Notes: generated by a model not told the origin, from the letters alone. Counted from the stretch's first letter, positions 15,687 to 23,220 are shown. The stretch is 23,220 nt of DNA from CAILLO01 sp964579735 (GCA_964579735.1 CAZOHH010000037.1:1-23220), one strand, 5' to 3'. Numbers and translations are program-made.

Positions 15687-16145
15687 CTATCCCTCCGCGG
15701 AGCGGTGCGCTCCCCTAGCGTGACGAAACGTCACGTCGAGCCTGGAATTCATGGGTTCCCGGCTGTTCATCTCTACTGAATAACCCAGGTGGACCTCTCC
15801 ACCGTGGTCGGACAACCCTGCCTGAACGGCGCTCGTGAAGACACCGACGTCCACGGTCCCGAAGGGGAGTTCCATGCGCGTCACGTGTCGTCGACCCTCG
15901 ATGAAGGTCAGTTTCATGCGGGTCGCTCCCGTGCGGATGAGCGAAACCGTGCCCGGGTCGTCGACGCGGATGATGGTGGTCGTTCCCTCGAGTCCGGTTG
16001 CTTCGCTCTCCTTGTATCGGAGGAACCAGGCTCCCTCCCTGCGGAACAGTGCACCTTCGGTCACGAGCTCCATCGCCTCGGGTGCGCCAGCTCCCTCCCA
16101 TTGGGAGCCACGAATCGTCAGGATCACGGGTAGTCCTTCGCCCAT
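15687..16145 (-). CDS. DUF1934 family beta-barrel protein (YwiB-like)
   Basis: A 152-residue protein of DUF1934, a small calycin-like beta-barrel family common in Firmicutes. VILTIRGSQ opens the first strand, then MELVTEGALFRREGAWFLRY, and the end has the typical VHLGYSVEMNSREP. There is no signal peptide or membrane helix, so it is cytosolic. It begins 5 bases after murI and abuts the DUF2007-like gene. The biochemical role is unknown; its place beside murI hints only at shared expression with cell-wall precursor genes. Confidence 0.88.
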   Translation of the reverse strand: MGEGLPVILTIRGSQWEGAGAPEAMELVTEGALFRREGAWFLRYKESEATGLEGTTTIIRVDDPGTVSLIRTGATRMKLTFIEGRRHVTRMELPFGTVDVGVFTSAVQAGLSDHGGEVHLGYSVEMNSREPMNSRLDVTFRHARGAHRSAEG

Positions 16146-16150
16146 GGACT

Positions 16151-16990
16151 TCAGAACCTCTCGATCTCGACTCTGTGTGCATCCGGAATCTCGCGTCGCA
16201 GGAAAGCCCCTCCCAGGGTCTTGAAACGCTCCGCGCTATCGCTCGTGTAGAAGGAATGCCGAGCAAGGTCTCCATCCGGTCTAGGCCCATGGGCAAGGCT
16301 TATCTGGGAGATGCGGGCCTTCGTGGCCCGCGCGACTTCACTGGCCGAGTCGACGAGATGGACCGATGGCCCCATGACTTCGGCGATGACCTTCTTCAAC
16401 AGCGGGTAATGCGTGCATCCGAGAACGAGCGTGTCGACATCCGCACGGATCAGAGGAGCCAGATATTCTGCGGCGACTCGGCGGGCGATATCGTTCTCCC
16501 ACCAACCCTCCTCGGCCAGACCGACGAAGAGCGGACAAGCCTGCTGATGGATCACGACGCCGAGAGGCGTCAGCGCGTCGACTGCCCGGTGATAGACGCC
16601 ACTGTCGACGGTCGCCTGCGTTCCGATGATGCCGATGCGTCCATTTCGCGTCGCCGCGGCGGCCGCACGGGCACCCGGGCCGATCACCTCGACGACGGGC
16701 ACTCCGGCCTCCTCGCGGATCTCATCGAAGGCGTGCGCGCTGGCCGTGTTACAGGCGATCACGATGACCTTCACCCGGTGCTCCTGAAGGAAGTGCATGT
16801 CTTGAAGTGCGAATTTCACGATGGTGTCGTGGGATTTCGTACCATAGGGGGCACGGCCGCTGTCTCCGAAGTAGACCGTGTCTTCGTCGGGAAGAAGGTC
16901 CATGATCTCCTTCAAAACGGTCAAGCCACCAAGACCCGAATCGAAGACGCCGATGGGGGAAGCTCCCGCCCGGATCCTATCGTCGCTCAC
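16151..16990 (-). CDS. murI: Glutamate racemase
   Basis: A 279-residue cofactor-independent racemase that makes D-glutamate for peptidoglycan. IGVFDSGLGGLTVLKEI at the N-terminus and FGDSGRAPYGTKS are hallmark segments. The two catalytic cysteines are present: C80 in IACNTAS and C192 in GCTHYPLL. The start is GTG (16990), reading MSDDRIRAG, with AAAGGA a few bases upstream. The GTGA overlap with the stop of ddl indicates translational coupling. The pairing of murI and ddl puts D-Glu and D-Ala-D-Ala supply in one operon. Confidence 0.97.
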   Translation of the reverse strand: MSDDRIRAGASPIGVFDSGLGGLTVLKEIMDLLPDEDTVYFGDSGRAPYGTKSHDTIVKFALQDMHFLQEHRVKVIVIACNTASAHAFDEIREEAGVPVVEVIGPGARAAAAATRNGRIGIIGTQATVDSGVYHRAVDALTPLGVVIHQQACPLFVGLAEEGWWENDIARRVAAEYLAPLIRADVDTLVLGCTHYPLLKKVIAEVMGPSVHLVDSASEVARATKARISQISLAHGPRPDGDLARHSFYTSDSAERFKTLGGAFLRREIPDAHRVEIERF

Positions 16991-18093
16991 AGGAGTTCCT
17001 TTCGGCTACGGGCCTTCTTCTCCTCAACGGCGAGACGGACAAGACGCGTCACCAGCCGGTCGAGCGGGACGCCGGAGGCCTCCCAGGCCTTGGGAAAGAC
17101 GCTGATGGCGGTGAAGCCGGGCATGGTGTTGATTTCGTTCAGGTAGACCTTTCCACTCTCAGGGTCGAGGAAGAAATCGACGCGGGAAAGTCCGCAGCAG
17201 CCCAGCGCTTTATAGGCACGGACGGCGAGACGGCGGATGCGGGCGGAGAGGGCTGGGGGAAGCGGTGCGGGTATCAGCACCTGCGCGTCATCGGACCGGA
17301 AGTATTTCGCTTCGTAATCGTAGTAGTCCACCCCGGCGGCGGTCACGACCTCGCCCAGCACGGCCGATTTCGGGTGGTCGTTGCCCAGCACGGCCGCCTC
17401 GATCTCGCGACAGCGAAGGAACTCCTCGATGACGACAGTCCGGTCGAACTCGCTCACGGCGATGAGCGCCCGGGCCAGCGCGGGGAGGTCGTCCGCACGC
17501 ATGGTGCCGACGGAGGAGCCGCCGTTCGACGGCTTCAGGAAGCAGGGCAGTCCGACCTTCGCCGCGACTCGGGCAGCTGTCTTCGTCGGATCCTTCTGGA
17601 TTTCAGCGCGGGCAGCCCAGGTATACTTGCATTGGGGTATGCGCGCCTCGCGGAAGAGGCGTTTCGCATAGAGCTTGTCCATGCAGGCAGCCGAGGCGAG
17701 GACTCCACAGCCGACATAGGGGATGCCGGTCAGATCCAGATACCCCTGAAGGGTGCCATCTTCGCAGTTGATTCCGTGAACGGCCGGAAAGACGACATCC
17801 ACATCGCTCGCGGCGACCGAAAGCAGGAACTCCGCAGGCCGGACGCCCAGCGGACCGCCGTGCAGCAAGGAAGGATACCCATATTCGACGAGGCCGGTTT
17901 CCCAAGTGCAGTCGCGGATGGATTCATCGGAACCTTCGTAGCGGACCCAGCGTCCACTCTTGGTGATGCCGATCCGTATGGTCTCGTATCCTGCTTCACG
18001 AAGCGCCTGCAGGATATTGTAGGCCGACCGGCCTGATACCAGATGCTCCGTGGAGACACCGCCGAAGAGAACCGCCACCGTTCGGACCGACAT
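16987..18093 (-). CDS. ddl: D-alanine--D-alanine ligase
   Basis: An ATP-grasp ligase of 368 residues making D-Ala-D-Ala for the peptidoglycan stem. VAVLFGGVSTEHLVS opens the protein, VHGINCEDGTLQGYLDL follows, then FLKPSNGGSSVGT (ATP-binding), YYDYEAKY and LNEINTMPGFT (metal ligands). The usual Gly before EDG is Cys here. A GTG at 18102 could add three residues, but AGGTAGG is better spaced for ATG 18093, which is preferred. A weak promoter may lie at 18160-18188. It overlaps murI by 4 bases. Confidence 0.95.
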   Translation of the reverse strand: MSVRTVAVLFGGVSTEHLVSGRSAYNILQALREAGYETIRIGITKSGRWVRYEGSDESIRDCTWETGLVEYGYPSLLHGGPLGVRPAEFLLSVAASDVDVVFPAVHGINCEDGTLQGYLDLTGIPYVGCGVLASAACMDKLYAKRLFREARIPQCKYTWAARAEIQKDPTKTAARVAAKVGLPCFLKPSNGGSSVGTMRADDLPALARALIAVSEFDRTVVIEEFLRCREIEAAVLGNDHPKSAVLGEVVTAAGVDYYDYEAKYFRSDDAQVLIPAPLPPALSARIRRLAVRAYKALGCCGLSRVDFFLDPESGKVYLNEINTMPGFTAISVFPKAWEASGVPLDRLVTRLVRLAVEEKKARSRKELL

Positions 18094-18159
18094 GGAACGC
18101 ACCTACCTTCCCGGGCCCGCTCGACGCGTGACCCGTCCGAGCCCCGAAGGCCCGCTTCC

Positions 18160-18188
18160 ATTCTACCGCTTCGACTTCCGGCTGGGAA
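18160..18188 (-). promoter_or_regulatory. Possible promoter of the ddl-murI operon
   Basis: On the minus strand: TTCCCA (18188-18183), a 17-base spacer, TAGAAT (18165-18160). It lies at the 3' end of the sugar kinase gene and would give a leader of about 60 bases. The matches are modest (4 of 6 and 5 of 6), and read-through from the kinase gene is an alternative. Confidence 0.35.
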
Positions 18189-19110
18189 CCTTCCGGACCT
18201 TCACGAGAGCGGTCCAGGCTTCGACCTCGGCCGAGTCGACGGTCCCGACCTCCACGCGCGAGGCGTTCGAGGCGGCGCAGGCCGTGGCGAAGGCGAGTGC
18301 CTTCTTCCACGGCATCTTCCGGTGCATGCCGAGGGCAAGACCCGCAGTCAGGGCATCGCCCGAACCGATCGTGCTCAGCACGGAAACCGGCAGTGCAGAC
18401 GCGTGCCATGCGGCCTCGGGAGTCACCAGCAACGCGCCCTTGTCTCCCATGGACACCACGGCGCGCTCGATGCCGAGGTTTCGTACCGCCTCGATGATTT
18501 CGCGCTTGAGATGGAGGGGGCGGCCGCACAGGGTGGAAAGCTCCTTGACGTTGGGCTTCACGAGGTCCGGCTTCTCCGGCAAGGCGGCGTGCAGGGGCCC
18601 TGCACCCGTATCGAGCACGCAGCGCGCACCTTTTCCGTGTATGATTCGGATCAGTTGCGCATAGAGGTCGACGGGTACGCCTTCGGGTACTCCGCCGGAG
18701 AGGACGACGAGATCGCCGGACTCCACGGTGTCTTCGAAATGGAACAGGAACTGCTGCAAGGATTCGGCGCCGACGGTCGGCCCGCTTTCGGTGATCTCCG
18801 TCTCGTGGCCGGTGGAGCGGTCGAGCAGGTTCAACGTGAAGCGCGTTTCACCGGAGATACCGGTCAGGTGGGTCCGAACGCCGACCTTCTGAAGTTCCCG
18901 GAGTAGGAATCGGCCGGACTCCCCTGCCGCGAAGCCCAGCAGAATGGGTTTTTCGCCCAGAAGTGCTAGGACACGTGCGACATTGACGCCTTTTCCACCC
19001 GCCGTGATGCTCGGGTTGGGGGCTCTGTGAAGCGTTCCTGGAGACAGCGAATCGAGAACGTAGTTACGGTCTATGGCGGGACTGACGCAGACTGCAATGA
19101 AACGACCCAT
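18163..19110 (-). CDS. PfkB-family sugar-phosphate kinase (1-phosphofructokinase/tagatose-6-phosphate kinase type)
   Basis: A 315-residue ribokinase-fold enzyme. AGGKGVNVARVLALLG (about 38-52) and TIGSGDALTAGLALG (about 247-261, catalytic D252) are the two PfkB signatures. VSPAIDRNY at the start and KPNVKEL in the middle place it in the FruK/LacC subgroup, which phosphorylates fructose-1-phosphate or tagatose-6-phosphate. No PTS or tagatose genes are adjacent, so the substrate is open. An upstream in-frame ATG at 19131 would include the AGGAGGTG ribosome binding site (19118-19125) in the coding region, so ATG 19110 is chosen. Its promoter is at 19143-19151. Confidence 0.9.
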   Translation of the reverse strand: MGRFIAVCVSPAIDRNYVLDSLSPGTLHRAPNPSITAGGKGVNVARVLALLGEKPILLGFAAGESGRFLLRELQKVGVRTHLTGISGETRFTLNLLDRSTGHETEITESGPTVGAESLQQFLFHFEDTVESGDLVVLSGGVPEGVPVDLYAQLIRIIHGKGARCVLDTGAGPLHAALPEKPDLVKPNVKELSTLCGRPLHLKREIIEAVRNLGIERAVVSMGDKGALLVTPEAAWHASALPVSVLSTIGSGDALTAGLALGMHRKMPWKKALAFATACAASNASRVEVGTVDSAEVEAWTALVKVRKVPSRKSKR

Positions 19111-19142
19111 CCAGGTGCACCTCCTGATCATGTCTTTTGGAG

Positions 19143-19151
19143 ATTATAGCA
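19143..19151 (-). promoter_or_regulatory. Extended -10 promoter of the PfkB-family kinase gene
   Basis: The minus strand reads TGCTATAAT, a perfect extended -10. No good -35 is present (CCGTGA at 17 bases). The upstream part overlaps the oppositely directed -10 at 19172-19177. Confidence 0.75.
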
Positions 19152-19171
19152 CGAAGGGTCGGGAATCACGG

Positions 19172-19177
19172 TATAAT
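19172..19177 (+). promoter_or_regulatory. -10 box of the RluA-family gene promoter
   Basis: A perfect TATAAT on the plus strand, about 52 bases before the ATG at 19230. No TGN extension and no recognisable -35 are present. Transcription would start near 19184. Confidence 0.6.
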
Positions 19178-19229
19178 AGGTGTCGGATTCGATGGGAAAG
19201 CGCCGTTTTCCGGTGCAATAGGAGGTTGG

Positions 19230-20255
19230 ATGAAGTCATTCGTCGTGGACGAAAGAATGCAGGGCCGCAAGCTGGTCCGGGCCGTATCGATGGCCTTCGA
19301 GAAAGTGCCTGTCGCTGCAGTGCAGCGTGCGCTCCGCCAGCGCGATATCCGCGTCAACGGCGCCCGCATCTCCTCGGATCGAACCGTGGAGGAGGGGGAC
19401 CGCATCGAGGTCTACCTCGCAGACGAGATCCTCGAGGGGAAAGCCGTTCTCAGCGAGACCCCCCAGGCGCAGGATGAGAAACGACCCGCCCCCTACCGTG
19501 TGGTCTACCGGGATTCACGCCTGCTTCTCGTTGAAAAGCGTCAGGGTCTCGCCGTTCACCCGGGAGAAGGCATTCCTGGTGGAACGCTGATCGACCTCGT
19601 CCGCCGGGATTTCAAGAATCCGGGGATTTCCCTGTGTCACCGCCTGGATCTCAATACCGGCGGACTCGTGCTGCTCGCCTGCGATGCGGCCGCTCTTTCC
19701 GAGTCTCTCGAGGCCATGGAGGGGCACAAGGTCGTCAAGCACTACCGAGCGCTCGTCAAGGGCGTCGTCGACCCCTCCCTCGGGCAGACCGTCGTCTGCG
19801 AAGACGGCGTCAAGCGCGTCGAACTGCACGCCTTTCTTGAAAAGCCTTCCGGACGCGGCGTGTACGTCCACGACGTTCCCGGAGAGGATGACCGGGATAT
19901 CGTGACCCGATTCCGCACGCTCCGACTCTTCAAGGGCGCGGAATCCGAGGGCGGCGAATGGAGCGAGATCGAAGTCGAGCTCGTGACCGGCCGCACCCAC
20001 CAGATTAGAGCGCATTTCGCCCACCTTGGCCACCCCCTCCTAGGAGATGGGAAGTATGGCCGGAACAGCTACAACAAGCTCTTCAAAGCGAAGCAGGGCA
20101 AGCTCGTGCGCCAGCAGCTCTGGGCGACGTCCCTCGCATTCTCCGATGACGTTCAGGGAATAGCCCTGGCTCCCGTACGCGGGAAAGTCTTCACGGTCGA
20201 GCCCGACTACGACCTGACCCTTCCCTCGCGAGGCGCTGCGAACGACGCAGGATAG
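19230..20255 (+). CDS. RluA-family (RluC/RluD-like) pseudouridine synthase
   Basis: A 341-residue enzyme that isomerises uridines in RNA, most often 23S rRNA in RluC/RluD members. An S4 RNA-binding domain spans about 10-65 (VQRALRQRDIRVNGARISSD). The synthase domain has HRLDLNTGGLVLLA at 137-150 with catalytic D140, TGRTHQIRAHFAHLGHPLLG, and GDGKYGRN. The NTGG in place of the usual NTSG is a mild change. The ATG follows AGGAGG by 5 bases. It is transcribed away from the PfkB-family kinase gene and ends at a strong shared terminator. Which uridine it modifies cannot be told from the sequence. Confidence 0.93.
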   Translation: MKSFVVDERMQGRKLVRAVSMAFEKVPVAAVQRALRQRDIRVNGARISSDRTVEEGDRIEVYLADEILEGKAVLSETPQAQDEKRPAPYRVVYRDSRLLLVEKRQGLAVHPGEGIPGGTLIDLVRRDFKNPGISLCHRLDLNTGGLVLLACDAAALSESLEAMEGHKVVKHYRALVKGVVDPSLGQTVVCEDGVKRVELHAFLEKPSGRGVYVHDVPGEDDRDIVTRFRTLRLFKGAESEGGEWSEIEVELVTGRTHQIRAHFAHLGHPLLGDGKYGRNSYNKLFKAKQGKLVRQQLWATSLAFSDDVQGIALAPVRGKVFTVEPDYDLTLPSRGAANDAG

Positions 20256-20262
20256 CATGCGA

Positions 20263-20293
20263 AAGGGGCGGACTTGTGGTCCGCCCCTTCCTT
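20263..20293. terminator. Bidirectional terminator between the RluA-family gene and the serpin gene
   Basis: A perfect 11-bp stem (20263-20273 with 20279-20289) has a 5-base loop. It is followed by CCTTAT on the plus strand and by TTTCGC on the minus strand (the TT pairs within the stem), so it can serve both converging genes. Confidence 0.85.
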
Positions 20294-20308
20294 ATGTGCA
20301 GGAGTTCG

Positions 20309-21604
20309 TCAATGCGCCGTGGGGTCCTCGACGGTTCCGACGAACAGCGGCACTCCCAGTTCGTCCACGATGGCGAACCAGAACGGCCGGTCGAACGACA
20401 CTTTTCGAGGCATCGACTTGATGCCCATGCTGACCGCGGTCGCGGCGCCCGCCTCGGTCCCTTTCTCACTCACGGAGATGAAGCTCTTCTGTACGGCGGC
20501 GGCGACATACATGTCGTCCTCCAAAGCTCTCGGGCTCATGCCGGAGAAGTCCGCCTCCCCCATGATGAACGCCTTCTTCATTCCCAGCGTCTTCATATAG
20601 TCGGGCAGGTCGAGCGCGGCGTCGAAGGAGAACTTCGGAAGTCCGACCTCAAGGTCCTGTGCCGTCCAGTCCTTCCAGTCGAGCGCATCGGCCAGCAGGG
20701 CTTGTTGCGAGGCGTCGAAAGCGGCCTCCCCCTTCGGAAGCGTCACGACCATGGCCATCCCTCCCTTGTAGGGCAGGGCTACCGTTAGGGAATCCTCGGT
20801 CTCATGGATGCGCAGGTCCTCCCTCTTCCACAGGAAATCCGACGTCACGGTCTTGCCGTCGCGCTTCGTGAAGATTCCGGTCTTCGTCTCCTTGGTGCCG
20901 AAGGGATTCGTCCACTCGCCCTTGAAGTACAAGGAGTTCACGAGGATCAGGACGACGTTCGGCTCGATCTTGTCGAGGACCTGCGGAACCAGTCCATTCG
21001 TGTGGTCGGAAGCCCAGGCGTTGATCAGCGCGAGCGGGTCGGCTCCCTCGACGCGGTCGACGGCTCGGACCGACGCGAAGAAATCCTTCGTGCAGCCGTC
21101 GAGGAACTCCTGGTGGAACGGGTAGTCATCCAGGCACCACAGGGAGTTCGCCAGCAGCACCTTCAGGTCGGCCTGGTCGCGGTAGAGATTCTCGAAGGCG
21201 AGGCGGTTCTGCTTCACCACGTCGGCGAGGCCAAGACCCTCGAGGTGCAAGGCGGACAGCATCTCGTCCAGCGTGTCCCCCTTCGCGCCGGCGGCCGTCA
21301 TGGTGAAGGCCATGGACAGACTGAGCGGTGACAGCAGGAGATTGGCGCCGGGGTCCTTGGCTGCCATCGCGGACAGCAGATCCCCTCCGAGTGCCTGCAG
21401 GGACTGGACGTAGACGGGATCGAGCGCGTTCGTCCCTGCCGCGAGCGGGTATTTCGGGTCGACCTTCACGGTGAGGTACTTGTCCTGCGGAGCGTCCCAC
21501 GGGGTCAACGTCGGTGCGGCACAGGCGGCGGTACCGACGAGGAGGGCGAATGCTGCGGTACAAGTGAGAATATAACGGAGGAAGGGAATCCGAACCATCG
21601 ACAT
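20309..21604 (-). CDS. Serpin-family protease inhibitor, predicted lipoprotein
   Basis: A 431-residue protein with a signal peptide (hydrophobic to about residue 24) and a possible lipobox TAAC at Cys28, so it is probably tethered outside the membrane. Serpin hallmarks are NLLLSPLSLSMAF (88-100), VNSLYFKGEWTNPF (222-235), SEKGTEAGAATA (379-390, hinge) and the C-terminal FDRPFWFAI and PLFVGTVEDP. The hinge has small residues, as in inhibitory serpins. The reactive loop has the same length as in human alpha-1-antitrypsin, putting Lys396 at P1 and Ser397 at P1'. That predicts inhibition of a trypsin-like protease. The ATG follows GAGGTG. It has its own promoter region and a shared terminator, so it is monocistronic. 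Confidence 0.93.
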   Translation of the reverse strand: MSMVRIPFLRYILTCTAAFALLVGTAACAAPTLTPWDAPQDKYLTVKVDPKYPLAAGTNALDPVYVQSLQALGGDLLSAMAAKDPGANLLLSPLSLSMAFTMTAAGAKGDTLDEMLSALHLEGLGLADVVKQNRLAFENLYRDQADLKVLLANSLWCLDDYPFHQEFLDGCTKDFFASVRAVDRVEGADPLALINAWASDHTNGLVPQVLDKIEPNVVLILVNSLYFKGEWTNPFGTKETKTGIFTKRDGKTVTSDFLWKREDLRIHETEDSLTVALPYKGGMAMVVTLPKGEAAFDASQQALLADALDWKDWTAQDLEVGLPKFSFDAALDLPDYMKTLGMKKAFIMGEADFSGMSPRALEDDMYVAAAVQKSFISVSEKGTEAGAATAVSMGIKSMPRKVSFDRPFWFAIVDELGVPLFVGTVEDPTAH

Positions 21605-21642
21605 GACGACACCTCATTTCATCCAGATAGGTCCATCCTGCA

Positions 21643-21648
21643 TTTATA
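21643..21648 (-). promoter_or_regulatory. Possible -10 box of the serpin gene
   Basis: The minus strand reads TATAAA, about 40 bases before the serpin ATG and directly after the proS terminator. No clear -35 is present, because that position falls inside the terminator stem. Confidence 0.45.
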
Positions 21649-21649
21649 C

Positions 21650-21697
21650 GAACAAGGACGCCCCCCGGTTCCCTTTTCACGGAGCCGGAAGGCGTCC
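21650..21697 (-). terminator. Terminator after proS
   Basis: A 13-bp stem with two G-T pairs (21685-21697 with 21656-21668) has a 16-base loop and is followed by TTGTTCG in the minus direction. It separates proS from the serpin gene. Confidence 0.75.
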
Positions 21698-21720
21698 CAC
21701 GAGTCGGGTCCGTCACGCGG

Positions 21721-23220
21721 TCAGGCGCGCAGGGCCTCCCGCACTTCGGCAACGGCCTTCGCGAAGGCTTCGTCCAAGGTCATCTCGGTGGGCTTATCGG
21801 CGGCGCGCGCCTTGAACTCGACGATTCCCTCGGCGCTCTTGCGGCCGATGGTGATGCGCAAAGGGATGCCGATCAGGTCGGCGTCCTTGAACTTGACGCC
21901 GGGGCGCTCGTCGCGGTCATCCATGAGGACGTCGATGCCGGCCGCGGTCAACCGGTCGTGCAGGTCCGTGGCCATGGCCATCTGATTCGCGTCCGAGATC
22001 ATGACCGGCACGACCATCACGTGGTAGGGGGCGACGGCGATGGGCCAGACGATGCCGTTCCCATCGTGGTGCTGCTCGATGACGGCAGCCAGGGTCCGAT
22101 TGACCCCGATGCCGTAGCAGCCCATGACCATGGCGTTGTCGCGGCCCTCCTCGTCGAGGAAGTTGCAGTGCAGCGCCTTCGAGTACTTGGTCCCGAGCTT
22201 GAAGATGTGGCCCACCTCGATGCCGCGGCACTGTCCGAGCGGCTTTCCGCAGGTCGGGCAGGCGTCGCCGGCCTCGACGTTGCGGAGGTCGGCGACGAGG
22301 GTCGCCGTGAAGTCGCGGCCGAGGTTCACGTTCTTCAGGTGCAGGTCCGTCGCGTTCGCGCCGACGATGAAGTTCTCCATTTCGGCGACTTCGCGGTCGA
22401 CATAGAGATCGATCTTCTCCTTCAATCCGATCGGTCCAGCGAAACCGACCGGAGCGCCGGTGACGCGCACGACGTCTTCAGGAGCCGCCATCTCGATCTC
22501 GGCTGCCCCGACCAGGTTGTGGAGCTTGGTCTCGTTGAGTTCGCGGTCCCCTCGGATCATCGCGGCGACGACTCGCCCATCGTCGGTCCGATAGAGCAGC
22601 GTCTTGGCGAACTTCTTAGGGGAAGTGCCGAAGAACTTCATGAGCTCCTCGATCGTCTTCACGTTCGGCGTGGCGACGCGCTCCACGGGGAGCGTTGCGC
22701 CGGTCTTCGCCTCGGGCGCGGGCACGGCTTCGGCCTTCTCGTCATTGGCCGCATAACCGCAGGCGTCGCAGAACGCCAGCATGGCCTCCCCGACATCGGA
22801 ACGCACCATGAACTCCTGGGAGCCCGAGCCGCCCATGGCCCCGGAATCCGCGTCGACGACGATGTAGTCGAGCGAGCAGCGGTCGAACACGCGGCGGTAG
22901 GCGCGGTACATGGCCTGATAGGAGACGTCCAGCCCGGTCTCGTCGCGGTCGAAGCTGTAGGCGTCCTTCATGACGAATTCGCGACTGCGCATCACGCCGA
23001 AGCGGGGCCGCTTCTCGTCGCGGTACTTGTGCTGGATCTGGTAGAGGGTGAGCGGGAGTCCGCGATAGGAGCGGATCTCGTTGCGCACGGTCTCCGTGAA
23101 GGGCTCCTCGTGGGTCGGTCCAAGGCAGAACTCGCGTCCGCCGCGGTCCTTCAGGCGGAACATCTCCGGACCGAAGACGCTCCAGCGTCCGGACTCCATG
23201 TAGGTCTCCGCCGGCAGGAC
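21721..23220 (-). CDS. proS: Prolyl-tRNA synthetase, 5' end outside the window
   Basis: 499 C-terminal residues are visible of an enzyme usually about 570 long. The frame is open to the window edge, and the visible start VLPAETYMESGRWSVFGPE matches the interior of ProS, so the Met at 23199 is not the start. FCLGPTHEE is motif 2 territory, MGCYGIGVNRTLAAVIEQ is motif 3, and a C-terminal anticodon-binding domain follows (PYHVMVVPVMISD). Between motifs 2 and 3 is the long insertion (about 155-290 of the visible part) that edits Ala-tRNA-Pro, so this is the bacterial-type enzyme with an editing domain. Confidence 0.96.
   Translation of the reverse strand, partial: VLPAETYMESGRWSVFGPEMFRLKDRGGREFCLGPTHEEPFTETVRNEIRSYRGLPLTLYQIQHKYRDEKRPRFGVMRSREFVMKDAYSFDRDETGLDVSYQAMYRAYRRVFDRCSLDYIVVDADSGAMGGSGSQEFMVRSDVGEAMLAFCDACGYAANDEKAEAVPAPEAKTGATLPVERVATPNVKTIEELMKFFGTSPKKFAKTLLYRTDDGRVVAAMIRGDRELNETKLHNLVGAAEIEMAAPEDVVRVTGAPVGFAGPIGLKEKIDLYVDREVAEMENFIVGANATDLHLKNVNLGRDFTATLVADLRNVEAGDACPTCGKPLGQCRGIEVGHIFKLGTKYSKALHCNFLDEEGRDNAMVMGCYGIGVNRTLAAVIEQHHDGNGIVWPIAVAPYHVMVVPVMISDANQMAMATDLHDRLTAAGIDVLMDDRDERPGVKFKDADLIGIPLRITIGRKSAEGIVEFKARAADKPTEMTLDEAFAKAVAEVREALRA

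Noticed and set aside
18111..18162. TTCG-centred hairpin between the PfkB-family kinase gene and ddl as a terminator
   Set aside because: About 5 pairs including a G-T pair and no T-run. It may be leader structure, but this is too weak to call.
23197..23199. ATG at 23199 as the proS start
   Set aside because: The frame stays open to the window edge, and the seven residues before it (VLPAETY) match conserved interior ProS sequence, so the gene simply continues beyond the window.

Overview
The window is GC-rich bacterial chromosome, densely packed with housekeeping genes. AGGAGG-type ribosome binding sites, TATAAT promoters (several with a TGN extension), an rpsU-yqeY pair, a DUF1934 protein, a BlaI/M56-peptidase pair, a single bifunctional Rel enzyme and a class II LysS all point to a GC-rich member of the Bacillota (Firmicutes). 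The species cannot be named from the sequence. A run of exactly 100 N at 7782-7881 marks a scaffold join, as in a draft or metagenome assembly.

Layout, left to right. (1) The first 109 bases hold the start of a minus-strand gene of unknown type, with its promoter. (2) 221-5409, minus strand: rpsU-yqeY, an intrinsic terminator hairpin, then recJ-rel, which overlap by 8 bases. (3) 5544-7911, plus strand: a BlaI-type repressor and an M56 (BlaR1/MecR1-like) membrane protease, behind a promoter that contains a BlaI-type palindrome. The protease's outer part is a duplicated domain of unknown type instead of a penicillin-binding domain. (4) 7934-8665, plus: an RsuA-family pseudouridine synthase with a consensus extended -10 six bases before its ATG, so the mRNA is probably leaderless. 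(5) 8675-11842, minus: greA, a terminator, lysS and a membrane-anchored J-like protein. (6) 11875-15083, minus: pyrG-guaB. The CTP synthase has Gly where the glutaminase nucleophile Cys should be. (7) 15102-18093, minus: ddl-murI-DUF1934-DUF2007, a cell-wall D-amino-acid cluster with two small attached genes. (8) 18163-20255: a PfkB-family sugar-phosphate kinase (minus) and an RluA-family pseudouridine synthase (plus) with back-to-back promoters. (9) 20263-23220: a bidirectional terminator, a lipoprotein serpin with a predicted Lys at P1, and the 3' part of proS, all minus strand.

The genes cover stringent response and nucleotide supply (rel, guaB, pyrG), translation (rpsU, yqeY, lysS, proS, two pseudouridine synthases), transcription fidelity (greA), repair (recJ) and peptidoglycan precursors (murI, ddl). 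No tRNA, rRNA, CRISPR array, insertion sequence or prophage gene was seen. The best leads are the glutaminase-dead CTP synthase, the BlaI/M56 system with a new-looking duplicated sensor, the predicted leaderless rsuA transcript and the lipoprotein serpin.
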